DNA from: Oscillospiraceae bacterium
GTDB taxonomy: Bacteria; Bacillota; Clostridia; Oscillospirales; Ruminococcaceae
Length of the DNA: 64,000 nt
Assembly (NCBI GenBank): GCA_017829005.1
Contig: JAGAJF010000020.1
Coordinates: forward strand, 1 to 64,000
Direction of reading: 5' to 3'
Part shown: positions 52,684 to 61,329 of the stretch, piece by piece
Numbering within the stretch: position 1 is the first letter of the stretch
Layout: the number at the start of each line of letters is the position of its first letter
Translations under genes and position numbers: made by a program
The notes under the pieces: generated by a model
Told to the model about the DNA's origin: nothing
Databases searched by the model: none
The model's input: the letters and a program-made list of their open reading frames with translations, nothing else

Positions 52684-53293
52684 AATATTTTTTCAGAAAC
52701 GACATTCGGTGGATAGGAGAAGGACCGTATTTGTCAAGCATTTCATAATGGAGCTTTGTGCCGTAGCCCTTGTGACGTTCAAACTGCCACTGGGGATATT
52801 TCTCCGCCGCGTCCTTCATATACCTGTCACGGCTCACCTTTGCGAGAATTGAAGCAGCGGCAATGCTTGCGGAAGTGCCGTCGCCCTTCACAACAGTCTC
52901 ACCCTCAATGGGAATAGGGGGGAACTTGTTTCCGTCAATAAGAGCATATTCGGGGGTGATGTCAAGTCCCTCCACCGCTCTTTTCATTGCAAGAAGAGCC
53001 GCTTGTAAAATGTTCAGCTGTTCAATTTCCTCAACTGAAGCGGTGGCGATACAAAATGACTTCGCCTTGGAAACTATCTCCTCAAAAAGCTCCTCACGCT
53101 TTTTTTCGCTGAGCTTCTTGCTGTCGTTTAGACCCTCTATGACAACGCCGTCCTCAAGTATAACGGCGGCGGCATAAACATCTCCTGCCAGAGGACCTCT
53201 GCCTGCCTCGTCAATACCGCAGAAAACGGGGTGAAAAAGGCGTACGGTCTTGTCGTATTCAAAGAGAGGAGAAAGCTCTGTCACCGTATTCAA
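52664..53293 (-). CDS. rnhB: Ribonuclease HII
   Basis: A 209-residue enzyme that removes ribonucleotides from DNA-RNA hybrids. Motifs: GIDEAGRGPLAGDVY with the catalytic Asp-Glu, ALIDGNKFP and the basic RHKGYGTKLHYEML near the end. The start is TTG at 53293, with GGAGGAA upstream and no better ATG. It is 12 bp after rbgA and overlaps yraN. Confidence 0.97.
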   Translation of the reverse strand: MNTVTELSPLFEYDKTVRLFHPVFCGIDEAGRGPLAGDVYAAAVILEDGVVIEGLNDSKKLSEKKREELFEEIVSKAKSFCIATASVEEIEQLNILQAALLAMKRAVEGLDITPEYALIDGNKFPPIPIEGETVVKGDGTSASIAAASILAKVSRDRYMKDAAEKYPQWQFERHKGYGTKLHYEMLDKYGPSPIHRMSFLKKYYAAKQE

Positions 53294-53305
53294 GACAATT
53301 CCTCC

Positions 53306-54220
53306 TTATTCCGAAAATTCCTCGGGTCTCTCAAGGGTTATCCTGCCAAGCTTTCCGCTCCGAAACTCGTCAAGCACGGTAATAGCGGCTCTCTCGGTGT
53401 TTATCTCTCCCCCCGAAATGAGCATACCCCTTGCCTTGCCCACTCTCATAAGAAGCTCGTAGCCCGAAAGACAGCCCATAGCTTCGCCGCTTTCGGTCAT
53501 TTCGTCCTCCTCGGGAGTTTCAAGGTTTATCTTATAACGCTCTTTAAGCCCCTGAGGATAAATTTCCCTGAGCCTTACAAGAAGTCTGCAGGCAAGCAGC
53601 TCTGTGTCCACAACATCGTCCTTCACAGCGCCTGTAAACGCCAGCTTTTCACCGACGGACATATCCTCAAACTTAGGCCACAGCACACCGGGCATATCCA
53701 GAAGCTCAATGTCATTATCCACCATTACCCACTGCTTTTCTCGGGTAACGCCGGGGCGATCCTCCACCTTAGCCTTTTTCTGCCCTGCCATACGGTTTAT
53801 AAACGAGGACTTGCCAACATTGGGGATACCAACCACCATAAGGTGCAGCACCCGTCCGCTCATACCCTTTGCGGCGTACTTTTCGATAAGCGGAGCAAGA
53901 GTCTCCCTTACCGCAGGGACAAATCTGTTAAGCCCTCTGCCCGTTCTGCAGTCCGCAGGAACGGCGCAGATGCCTTCTTTTCGGAAATATTCCACCCAGC
54001 TCTGAGTTATCCTCTCGTCGGCAGCGTCGCATTTGTTCAGTATCACGATACGGGGCTTGCCCTCAACGAGAGTGTTTATCTCGGGGTTTCTGCTGGACAT
54101 CGGTACCCTTGCATCAATGACCTCAACAACTGCGTCCACAAGCGGCAGACACTTTTCCATCATTCGGCGGGTCTTGGTCATATGTCCGGGAAACCACTGT
54201 ATTGACGGTATTTCGTTCAT
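53306..54220 (-). CDS. rbgA: Ribosome biogenesis GTPase RbgA (YlqF)
   Basis: A circularly permuted GTPase needed for late 50S assembly; 304 residues. It opens with WFPGHMTKTRRMM, then G4 ILNKCDAAD, G1 GIPNVGKSSFINR and G3 LDMPGVLWP in the permuted order, followed by a C-terminal ANTAR-like helical region. AAGGAG precedes the ATG. Its place between lepB and rnhB is conserved in Firmicutes. Confidence 0.96.
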   Translation of the reverse strand: MNEIPSIQWFPGHMTKTRRMMEKCLPLVDAVVEVIDARVPMSSRNPEINTLVEGKPRIVILNKCDAADERITQSWVEYFRKEGICAVPADCRTGRGLNRFVPAVRETLAPLIEKYAAKGMSGRVLHLMVVGIPNVGKSSFINRMAGQKKAKVEDRPGVTREKQWVMVDNDIELLDMPGVLWPKFEDMSVGEKLAFTGAVKDDVVDTELLACRLLVRLREIYPQGLKERYKINLETPEEDEMTESGEAMGCLSGYELLMRVGKARGMLISGGEINTERAAITVLDEFRSGKLGRITLERPEEFSE

Positions 54221-54311
54221 CTGCCATACTCCTTAAAACTCAAAAGAGGAAAGCAGGCGAAAGGCGAATGTCTTTCCGTCTGTCTTTCCTCCGTAAAATT
54301 TATGTTCCTGT

Positions 54312-54893
54312 TTATTCAACAGTTCCTATACGCTCCATAGGCCAGATCCTGAAAACGACCTTGCCGACTATCTCGTCCTCGGGAATGAAGCCGATCTTTG
54401 AGCTTCTGCTGTCGGCAGAGTGCATTCTGTTGTCGCCCATCACGAAATAATTTCCCTCGGGAACTGTAACAGGATATTCGAAAGCGCCCTCGTCAAGCTG
54501 AGTAAGCTCGTTTATGTAGCTTTCCTGCAAAACCTCGCCGTTGACCTTAACGACGCCGCTCTCAAAGTTTATGTCCACCTGGTCACCGCCCTGTGCGATA
54601 ACGCGCTTAACAATGGGCTTGCCCAGGCTCTGGCTGTCAACTATAACAATATCGCCCTTTTCGGGGGTATAGAAAAGGTGATGAACAATAAGCTTATCGC
54701 CGTCCTGGAGCGTAGGTACCATTGACTCACCGTCAACGTTCGCCTGTCTGAGCAGGAAGGTGAAAACAAGTATCACAGCGAAAAAAGCAAATATAATGGT
54801 CTCCGCCCACTCAAGAAATTCCTCATAAGGGGTGCCGTTTTTCTTATTTTCGTCAGCGTCCAGTGCTTCATAATTGATCTGAAACTTAGCCAT
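54312..54893 (-). CDS. lepB: Signal peptidase I
   Basis: A 193-residue membrane peptidase that cleaves Sec and Tat signal peptides. One N-terminal membrane helix (about 30-48) precedes catalytic Ser57 in GESMVPTL and Lys96 in IVKRVIAQGGD; MGDNRMHSADSRS completes the family pattern. ATG 54893 follows AAAGGATG. It lies about 200 bp after rplS. Confidence 0.96.
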   Translation of the reverse strand: MAKFQINYEALDADENKKNGTPYEEFLEWAETIIFAFFAVILVFTFLLRQANVDGESMVPTLQDGDKLIVHHLFYTPEKGDIVIVDSQSLGKPIVKRVIAQGGDQVDINFESGVVKVNGEVLQESYINELTQLDEGAFEYPVTVPEGNYFVMGDNRMHSADSRSSKIGFIPEDEIVGKVVFRIWPMERIGTVE

Positions 54894-54996
54894 TATGCTC
54901 ATCCTTTCGTATTCCGTCCGGGACGGTCAACTGCGTTAATAGCAAAAAAGGGAACTGCTCATAAGTCCCCAAGCAACCGATACAAAAGCGTTTAAG

Positions 54997-55068
54997 GTAC
55001 ACAGCGGAGCGTATGCCGCGCTGTGTACAATATAAGCTTTTCGGTCAATTGAAAGGAGTCTTATTCCT
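54997..55068 (-). other. Two hairpins in the rplS-lepB gap
   Basis: GTACACAGCG (54997-55006) pairs perfectly with CGCTGTGTAC (55019-55028). A second stem, TGAAAGGA with TCCTTTCA, lies near 55049-55071. Neither is followed by a good T run on the minus strand, so they may be attenuators, RNA-processing sites or weak terminators that set the ratio of rplS to lepB. Confidence 0.4.
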
Positions 55069-55092
55069 TTCATTAACATCTGCTGCAACAGA

Positions 55093-55437
55093 TTACTGGA
55101 TCTGCTCCTTGACCTTTGCAGCCTTGCCGACTCTGTCTCTGAGGTAGTAGAGCTTGCTTCTTCTAACCTTACCGTTTCTGATAACCTCTACCTTGTCAAC
55201 AACGGGAGAATGTACAGGGAAAACTCTTTCGATGCCGCAGCCGTGAGCAACACGTCTAACGGTGAAGGTCTCCTGAATGCCGCCGTGTCTCTTAGCGATA
55301 ACGGTGCCCTCGAAAACCTGGATTCTGTACTTCTGACCTTCCTTGATTCTTACGTGTACCTTAACGGTATCGCCCACCTCGAAAGCGGGAACCTCAGCCT
55401 TAAGGCTTGAGTCGCTGATAAGCTTGAGTGCGTCCAT
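55093..55437 (-). CDS. rplS: 50S ribosomal protein L19
   Basis: A 114-residue large-subunit protein at the 30S-50S interface. It shows [52 protein letters not shown] and the C-terminal [22 protein letters not shown] lies upstream of the ATG. Confidence 0.98.
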   Translation of the reverse strand: MDALKLISDSSLKAEVPAFEVGDTVKVHVRIKEGQKYRIQVFEGTVIAKRHGGIQETFTVRRVAHGCGIERVFPVHSPVVDKVEVIRNGKVRRSKLYYLRDRVGKAAKVKEQIQ

Positions 55438-55625
55438 TTTAATATCCTCCTAAAATCTCAAGACATTCTTACCCCGCGTGATATCCTCTCAAAAAGACGC
55501 CTGAGAGGGCGGTGCAGCGGACTGTCCTTTTAATGTTGCAAGCATATTGCCTGCAGCACTAATCTCGTCTTTTCGGCGCATAGGCATACTTCGACGGATT
55601 TTAAATGCGTATTTATTTTACCACA
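55438..55625 (-). promoter_or_regulatory. Structured leader of rplS, possible L19 autoregulatory element
   Basis: The minus-strand leader is nearly 190 nt long, far more than needed, and folds into at least two stems: GCAGGC with GCTTGC (near 55535-55552) and CCTCTCA with TGAGAGG (near 55487-55511). Many Firmicutes carry an L19 leader here that binds the protein. The match to that family is by position and structure only. Confidence 0.4.
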
Positions 55626-55675
55626 TCTGCATAAAAATTTCAATAGTTTTTTCTCACATTTAAATTTTCTGCATA

Positions 55676-56344
55676 TTATTCAAATGATGTACCATCCGCA
55701 CAAAGAATATTTGTGCGTTTTGCACAACAAAGCTCTGCCACAACTTCGCAGGAATTACAGTATTCAAGGAATGACTCGGTAAATACGGCACAGTTAAGAT
55801 TAAGCTCATTTCCCGCAGGGAGCCTGAGGGTCACCTTTATCCCGTTTTCACATTCGGAAACGCTCAGAATATTGACATGAGGCTTTATATCCACCTCTAT
55901 CATACCCTTTTTCTTTGAGTGCTTCATCACCTTGATGCTCTCCCGGGAAATATATCCCGAAACAGCTGCCTTCAAAGCCTCCGTATTACCCGAAAAAAGC
56001 GTCTCATATTCCGCAAAGCCGATGTCCTTGTTGGGGTGAACGGGATAAGCTGCCGAAACTATTCTTATCCCCTCGGGACAAGCACTGTTCAGCCCTTCGG
56101 TTATCTCTTCAAAGCTCACGTCCTCAACTATTGCCATATCCATAGGCTCTCGCACGCCCTCCGTACCCAGAGAAAGCGCCAGAGGAAAATTCAGATATAT
56201 CCTCGGATTAAAGCCCTCTGAGTACCAAACGGGAAGCCCCGAGCGCTTCAAAGCCCTCTGCATGGTCCTCAGCAGGTCAAGGTGGGAAATGTAGATCGCC
56301 CTGTCCTTTTTTTCAAAAAAGACCCTGATGTTTTTCTTATCCAA
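55676..56344 (-). CDS. DUF2344 (TIGR03936) radical-SAM-associated protein
   Basis: A 222-residue protein always found beside the TIGR03960 radical SAM enzyme. It shows RVFFEKKDRAIYISHLDLLRTMQRALKRS split as IYISHLDLLRTMQRA and the following GLPVWYSEGFNPRI, both family hallmarks. Function is unproven; context links it to tRNA or ribosome modification. It overlaps the upstream gene by 8 bp. Confidence 0.93.
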   Translation of the reverse strand: MDKKNIRVFFEKKDRAIYISHLDLLRTMQRALKRSGLPVWYSEGFNPRIYLNFPLALSLGTEGVREPMDMAIVEDVSFEEITEGLNSACPEGIRIVSAAYPVHPNKDIGFAEYETLFSGNTEALKAAVSGYISRESIKVMKHSKKKGMIEVDIKPHVNILSVSECENGIKVTLRLPAGNELNLNCAVFTESFLEYCNSCEVVAELCCAKRTNILCADGTSFE

Positions 56345-58190
56345 AGCATTCCCTCCCCGACGCCTTGTTTACTCCGCAGCCGCTGCACGCCTCACGGCAG
56401 CTTTTTGTGACCTTTCCTTCCTTTGCCTTTTTGTTTTCCCTCACAAAAAAGCTCTTGTCTATCATATAATCAAGGTGATCCCAGGGTGCGACCTCATCAT
56501 ATTCCATAGCCCTGTGAGAATAGAAATCAATATCCGTTTCCGTGTCCGCAAATGCATTTACCCACTGGTCATAGCGGTACATCTCGTCCCAGCCGTCAAA
56601 TTTGCAGCCACGTTCCCAGGCACGCTTGATAACAGCTCCCAGCCGCCTGTCGCCCTTTGCCAGAGCAGCCTCAAGAATGCTTATGCGGAAATTATGATAG
56701 CTTACGTTAATATACCTTTTGCCCTTTGTGCTGTCAAGGAGCAGCTTCTGACGGCGGTTTATCTCGTCAATGCTTATCTGCGGCTCAAACTGAAAAGGCG
56801 TAAAGGGCTTCGGCACAAAGGTGGCGCAGCTTATGGAAATGGAAAGCTTCTGACCTCTCGGACGATTTTTCATATTGAAATACAGATCGGCAATGCGCTT
56901 GGCAAGGTCGGCAATGCCCATAATGTCCTCGTCCGTCTCGGTGGGCAGACCCATCATAAAGTACAGCTTCACACCCGCATATCCGCCCTCAAAGGCAGTC
57001 CTGCAGGCGGACATTATCTCCTCCTCGTCAATGTTCTTGTTGATAACATCACGAAGCCGCTGAGTGCCTGCCTCGGGAGCAAAGGTAAGACCGCTCTTTC
57101 TCACCTTTGAAAGCTGTTCCATAAGATTTTTGTTAAAACGGTCGATACGCATAGAAGGCAGCGCAAGATTTACCCTTTCGCCCTCGGTGTACCCCGTCAT
57201 TTCCGTAAGCATTTCCTCAATATCCGAGTGGTCGCTGGTGCTGAGAGACGCAAGAGACAGCTCCTCATAGCCCGTAGACTCGCATAAAGCCTTGGCTTCA
57301 TTAACAATAGTGCCCGTAGATTTTTCCCTGAATGGTCTGTAAATAAACCCAGCCTGACAGAAACGGCAGCCTCTTATGCACCCTCTCAGGACTTCCACAA
57401 CAGCCCTGTCGTGAACTATCTCGGAAAAAGGCACCACAAAGCTTTCGGGATAGAAAACCTTGTCAAGGTCTTTGATTATCCGCTTTGTGACCTTCTCGGG
57501 AACGCCATCGCAAACAGGCACCACCTTCTCAATGCGCCCGTCCTCAAGGTAGGACACATTATATAATGAAGGCACATAGATACCCTTTATCCCCGCCGCA
57601 CGGAGCAGAAAAGCCTTTTTCGTATATTCGCCCGACTTTTTCATCTCCTCATAAAGCTCCATCAGCTCTATGTTGACCTCCTCGCCCTCACCGATAACGA
57701 AAAGGTCGATAAAGTCGCACAGCGGCTCGGGATTGCATACACAAGGACCTCCCGCAATGACCACAGGGTCATTTTCATTCCTTTCGGCAGCAAGCACATT
57801 AAGCCCTGCAAGGTCAAGCATATTAAGGATATTAGTGTAGCAAAGCTCGTACTGAACGGTAAAACCGATAAAGTCAAAATCCTTTATAGGGTCAAGGCTC
57901 TCAAGCCCGTACAGCGGAATGTGATTTTCACGCATAAGCTCCTCGAAATCCGTCCAAGGAGCAAAAACTCTCTCGCACCACCAGTTCTCACGGGCATTTT
58001 TCAGCGAGTAAAGAATTTTCATACCAATGTGGGACATACCAACGTCATAAGCGTCGGGAAAGCAGAATGCAAACCGCACGTCCACCTTGCTTTTGTCCTT
58101 AACAACACTGTTAAGCTCACCGCCGATATATCGTGAGGGAGATTTTACTTTTAAAAGCAGCTTTTCAATTTTCTCACGCAGATTTTCCAT
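56337..58190 (-). CDS. B12-binding-type radical SAM protein (TIGR03960 family)
   Basis: A 617-residue radical SAM enzyme. An N-terminal cobalamin-binding-like region (about 1-220) precedes the cluster motif CIRGCRFCQAG (CxxxCxxC) and the family stretch FAPEAGTQRLRDVINKN. The C-terminal tail is Cys-rich (SCREACSGCGVNKASGREC), possibly another metal site. The family usually precedes rplU-ysxB-rpmA; here those genes are absent and rplS follows. It starts 10 bp after the HAD gene. Confidence 0.93.
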   Translation of the reverse strand: MENLREKIEKLLLKVKSPSRYIGGELNSVVKDKSKVDVRFAFCFPDAYDVGMSHIGMKILYSLKNARENWWCERVFAPWTDFEELMRENHIPLYGLESLDPIKDFDFIGFTVQYELCYTNILNMLDLAGLNVLAAERNENDPVVIAGGPCVCNPEPLCDFIDLFVIGEGEEVNIELMELYEEMKKSGEYTKKAFLLRAAGIKGIYVPSLYNVSYLEDGRIEKVVPVCDGVPEKVTKRIIKDLDKVFYPESFVVPFSEIVHDRAVVEVLRGCIRGCRFCQAGFIYRPFREKSTGTIVNEAKALCESTGYEELSLASLSTSDHSDIEEMLTEMTGYTEGERVNLALPSMRIDRFNKNLMEQLSKVRKSGLTFAPEAGTQRLRDVINKNIDEEEIMSACRTAFEGGYAGVKLYFMMGLPTETDEDIMGIADLAKRIADLYFNMKNRPRGQKLSISISCATFVPKPFTPFQFEPQISIDEINRRQKLLLDSTKGKRYINVSYHNFRISILEAALAKGDRRLGAVIKRAWERGCKFDGWDEMYRYDQWVNAFADTETDIDFYSHRAMEYDEVAPWDHLDYMIDKSFFVRENKKAKEGKVTKSCREACSGCGVNKASGRECFG

Positions 58191-58200
58191 ATTCTTCCTT

Positions 58201-59019
58201 TCATATCCGAACAGGCTCGCCCGATAATTCGGGAATTAGCCGTAAAATTTCTCTTACCACACCGTTTTCATCATTAGAAGGAGCAATAAATGCGGCATTT
58301 TCCTTCAAACCGGGGTGAGCATTTTCCATAGCAAAGCTGTATTTGCAGCAGCCCATCATTTCCAGGTCATTGAGGTAATCTCCGAAAACCATAGCCTCGT
58401 CATATCCGGCCCCCAGCTTGTCCATCAGCTTTTTAACAGCATTTCCCTTGTTTACGTCTTTTTCCACAATATCCACCCATTGAGTATTGGACAGAATAAC
58501 ATTGTACCTGTCCGAAAATCGCTTCATTGCAGGATATGTGAGCTGCTCCGCATTTCTGTCAAAAAGAGCTGCCTTGATAATATGGTCATTTCCTACAAAA
58601 TCCTCAAGCCGATGAAGCTCTGTGAGCCTTCCGCAGTAAATATGGCAGCTCTCTGCAAAATCGGGGTCGCTGTCCGTAACATAAGCGGACTTTTCCCCCG
58701 ACAAAAGCACCCTCACGCCGTCGTCATAAAGCTCACGGGCGCATTTTATCATCTCAAGCACGCCCTCGTCCGCCATGGGCAGGGAATAGACGCACTGACC
58801 CTTTTCATATGCAATACCGCCGTTTTCGGCAATAAACATCATCTTGTCTCTAACAGGCTCAAAAAGCCGCTCCACACCGTAATACTGCCTCCCCGAAGCG
58901 GCGGCAAAGACCACGCCGCTGCGGTTCATACGCTCCACAAGCTCAAAAAATCCCTCGGGCAATTCGTGTGCGCTGTTTAAAAGTGTGCCGTCCAGATCGG
59001 CTGCAATAAATTTTATAAT
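58201..59019 (-). CDS. HAD-family (Cof-type) phosphatase, probably starting at ATT
   Basis: A 272-residue Cof-like HAD hydrolase acting on small phosphorylated metabolites. Motif I FIAADLDGTLLNS (catalytic Asp pair) lies upstream of the first canonical start, TTG 58962, which would leave a dead enzyme. Motif II-IV segments follow, including AASGRQYYGVERLF and MVFGDYLNDLEMM. In frame before motif I are only ACT, CAC, ATT and ATA codons after a TGA at 59026-59028. ATT at 59017-59019, with GAAGGG about 12 bp upstream, is the best start. Such starts are rare (infC, pcnB). Confidence 0.8.
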   Translation of the reverse strand: MIKFIAADLDGTLLNSAHELPEGFFELVERMNRSGVVFAAASGRQYYGVERLFEPVRDKMMFIAENGGIAYEKGQCVYSLPMADEGVLEMIKCARELYDDGVRVLLSGEKSAYVTDSDPDFAESCHIYCGRLTELHRLEDFVGNDHIIKAALFDRNAEQLTYPAMKRFSDRYNVILSNTQWVDIVEKDVNKGNAVKKLMDKLGAGYDEAMVFGDYLNDLEMMGCCKYSFAMENAHPGLKENAAFIAPSNDENGVVREILRLIPELSGEPVRI

Positions 59020-59128
59020 GTGAGTTCAATCCCTTCAAAAAAATCATATCCGAAACACATTATATCATAAATCGGAGCAGAGTTCAAGAAGTTTAAGAAT
59101 ATCTTCATAAACGGTTATCATAATTCAT

Positions 59129-59157
59129 ATTATAGCACATCCGTCCCAAAATGTCAA
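59129..59157 (-). promoter_or_regulatory. Consensus promoter of the HAD-radical SAM operon
   Basis: On the minus strand TTGACA (59152-59157) and TATAAT (59129-59134) are perfect with a 17-bp spacer, leaving a leader of about 100 nt before the ATT start. The rest of 59020-59268 holds no gene. Confidence 0.85.
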
Positions 59158-59268
59158 TACCCAAAAGAAACAAAAGTGTCATATAAAATCAAATTCGTAT
59201 AAATGCCCAAAATGCAATCAGCATAATTGTTGATATAGTACATATATTCCAAAAGAGAAACTGCAATT

Positions 59269-59303
59269 AAAAAAAAACGGTAACTCAGCCCTCCGAGTTA
59301 CCG
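59269..59303 (-). terminator. Terminator overlapping the end of the FliD-like gene
   Basis: CGGTAACTC and GAGTTACCG (59278-59303) form a 9-bp stem that includes the last codons of the gene; nine A on the plus strand give the T run for minus-strand transcripts. Confidence 0.85.
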
Positions 59304-59968
59304 CCAAAGAAACCGTATCTGTTGTAAATTCCTGCCGAAGAAACGCCGGAAAGCTGAGCTAAATTCTGAAGCTCCGAACCCTTCTTAGCCATCTTTGCGC
59401 CATAGGAATAGCCGCCCTTGAATAATGCCTTTGCCTGCTCCGTATTTTCACCGAGAGCCTTTTCGTCCACCGACAGAGTGCCGTCCTCGCCAATGGAAAT
59501 GCCAGCCTTTGAAAGAGCGCTCTCAAAGGAACGGGTGATGCCCGTCATACTGTCGCCCGTAAGCTTTGCGGCATAACTCGATGTGTTTTTCAGAGCATTC
59601 ACAGCACCGTTGTAGCTGTCAACAAAGTCCTTGACCTCTTCCGTCAGCTTTTCCGAGGACATATCCTCAGCCCCCATTAAATCCACAGCGGAAAGGCTCA
59701 TAGCCTGTGCGCTTTTCTTTAAATTAGCCGAATTTTCGGTCTCGGTGAGAGAACCGCTCTGATAATATTTTGAAACAGAATTTTCCGAGGTGTCCGTCCT
59801 GTTAAGATAGGTCTTTCCCGTTTTTTCGCTGAGCTTTGAATATGCCTTTTTCAGCATTTTCGAGTTAACGGAGGAACGATTCAGCAGGGAAGCAAGCTGA
59901 CTTGAGGTGCTGTTTCCCGAACGGCTGAAGATATTTGCCCTGTAATGGTCAATGCCTCTGAGCGCCAT
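59285..59968 (-). CDS. FliD-like protein of unknown function
   Basis: A 227-residue Ser-rich soluble protein without a signal peptide. The segment VKDFVDSYNGAVNALKNTS followed by DSMTGITRSFESALSKAGI and GEDGTLSVDEKAL closely resembles the C-terminal domain of the flagellar cap protein FliD, which starts with FV..YN..V..L and has DGTLS(V/L)DE. Full FliD is over 400 residues and no other flagellar gene is seen. The start is set at the ATG 8 bp after AAGGAG (59968). It overlaps a terminator at its end and is 6-12 bp after the preceding gene. Confidence 0.6.
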   Translation of the reverse strand: MALRGIDHYRANIFSRSGNSTSSQLASLLNRSSVNSKMLKKAYSKLSEKTGKTYLNRTDTSENSVSKYYQSGSLTETENSANLKKSAQAMSLSAVDLMGAEDMSSEKLTEEVKDFVDSYNGAVNALKNTSSYAAKLTGDSMTGITRSFESALSKAGISIGEDGTLSVDEKALGENTEQAKALFKGGYSYGAKMAKKGSELQNLAQLSGVSSAGIYNRYGFFGGNSEG

Positions 59969-59980
59969 AGCCATATCTCC

Positions 59981-61246
59981 TTACTGCTTTTTATTGTCAG
60001 CCATCTGCTGCTTTGCGGTAGACAGCATAAGCTTTATTCTGTTTTCCTGATTTACCCTGGTTGCACCGGGGTCATAGTCAATGGGAACGATGTTGGACTG
60101 AGGGAAGGTCTCACGGAGCTTACGTATCATACCCTTGCCGATGATGTGGTTTGGCAGACAGCCGAAGGGCTGAGCGCAGACGATATTGTTAATGCCCATG
60201 TGTATCATATCCACCATCTCGGCAGTCAGAAGCCAGCCCTCGCCCATTTTGTTGGCAGGTGAGATGTAAGGCTCAACGTCCTTTTTGGCCTCCTCAAAGG
60301 GAGTGGGACCGAAAAATCTTGTACCCTTAACCGCCTTGATTATCTTGTTCTGCATCATCTTGAAGAAGCCCTTCACAGCGGTGGAAGCGATGTATTTTTT
60401 GTATTTAACGTGATAAAGCTCAGTCTCCACCACGTGATGATCTCCCATAAAAATAAGGAAGTCGATAAGACCGGGGCAGTATACCTCGCAGCCCTCGGAC
60501 TCGAGGAATTTCTGCAGCTCGTTGTTGCCCAGAGGGGAGTATTTGATGAATATCTCGCCCACAACGCCAACCTTTATCTTGTCGGGGTCGGGGGTGTAGG
60601 GGATATTTCCGAAATCCTCAACTATCTCCCTTGACACCTTGTCAAAAGCGCCGAAGTTGAAGTTTATCTCCACCAGCTTGTCCACCCACTTGTCAATGAG
60701 CCTGTCGCAGTCGCCCTTGTTGTTCTCATAGGGACGCACCTGATTGGAGATGAGCATGATAAGGTCGGCATAGCATATGGCTGTGATAAGGTCTGCAAGA
60801 AGAGCAGGGGTAAGGTGGAAGCCGGGGTTTTTCTCAAGGCTTGCCAGGTTCAGCGAAATAACGGGGACCTGCTCCATTCCGCACTTTTTCAGAGCCTTTC
60901 TGATAAGGTGGATATAATTGGAGGCTCTGCAGCCGCCGCCCGACTGTATCATCATAAGAGCGGTCTTGTTCACGTCAAACTGACCCGATTTAAGAGCGTC
61001 GATAAACTGACCTATGCACAGCAGGGCAGGATAACAGGTGTCATTGTGAACGTAGCGCAGACCCTCGTCTACGATGCGTCTGCCCGTAGTGGTGAGCAGC
61101 TTCATTCTGTATCCGTGATTGTTGAAAATCCTTTCGAGAAGTCTGAAATGTATGGGAAGCATATTGGGAATGAGAATAGTGTATTCCCGACGCATTTCTT
61201 CCGTAAAGAGCAGTCTGCCCTGTTCGTTGTAAATAAGCTCTGCCAT
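59981..61246 (-). CDS. 2-hydroxyacyl-CoA dehydratase-type / activase-related protein
   Basis: A 421-residue protein related to DUF2229 and HgdB/FldB-like components of the 2-hydroxyacyl-CoA dehydratase superfamily, as in the C-terminal half of large BcrA/BadF fusion activases. Conserved parts are HNDTCYPALLCIGQF with a Cys, MMIQSGGGCRASNY with a Cys near 110, and CAQPFGCLPNHIIGKGMIR. The Cys residues could bind a 4Fe-4S cluster. The ATPase half is not next to it. The substrate is unknown. Confidence 0.75.
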   Translation of the reverse strand: MAELIYNEQGRLLFTEEMRREYTILIPNMLPIHFRLLERIFNNHGYRMKLLTTTGRRIVDEGLRYVHNDTCYPALLCIGQFIDALKSGQFDVNKTALMMIQSGGGCRASNYIHLIRKALKKCGMEQVPVISLNLASLEKNPGFHLTPALLADLITAICYADLIMLISNQVRPYENNKGDCDRLIDKWVDKLVEINFNFGAFDKVSREIVEDFGNIPYTPDPDKIKVGVVGEIFIKYSPLGNNELQKFLESEGCEVYCPGLIDFLIFMGDHHVVETELYHVKYKKYIASTAVKGFFKMMQNKIIKAVKGTRFFGPTPFEEAKKDVEPYISPANKMGEGWLLTAEMVDMIHMGINNIVCAQPFGCLPNHIIGKGMIRKLRETFPQSNIVPIDYDPGATRVNQENRIKLMLSTAKQQMADNKKQ

Positions 61247-61286
61247 AGGGGTCTATCATCCTCGTTTCATTTGATAATACAGAATA

Positions 61287-61315
61287 ATTATATCACATTC
61301 GTCTGATTTTTACAA
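61287..61315 (-). promoter_or_regulatory. Promoter of the dehydratase-type gene
   Basis: On the minus strand TTGTAA (61310-61315) and TATAAT (61287-61292) with a 17-bp spacer. Confidence 0.7.
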
Positions 61316-61329
61316 GCCCTTTTAAAATT

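Noticed and set aside
53231..54205. A 324-codon open frame antisense to rbgA
   Set aside because: It covers the GTPase motifs on the other strand and looks like a coding shadow.
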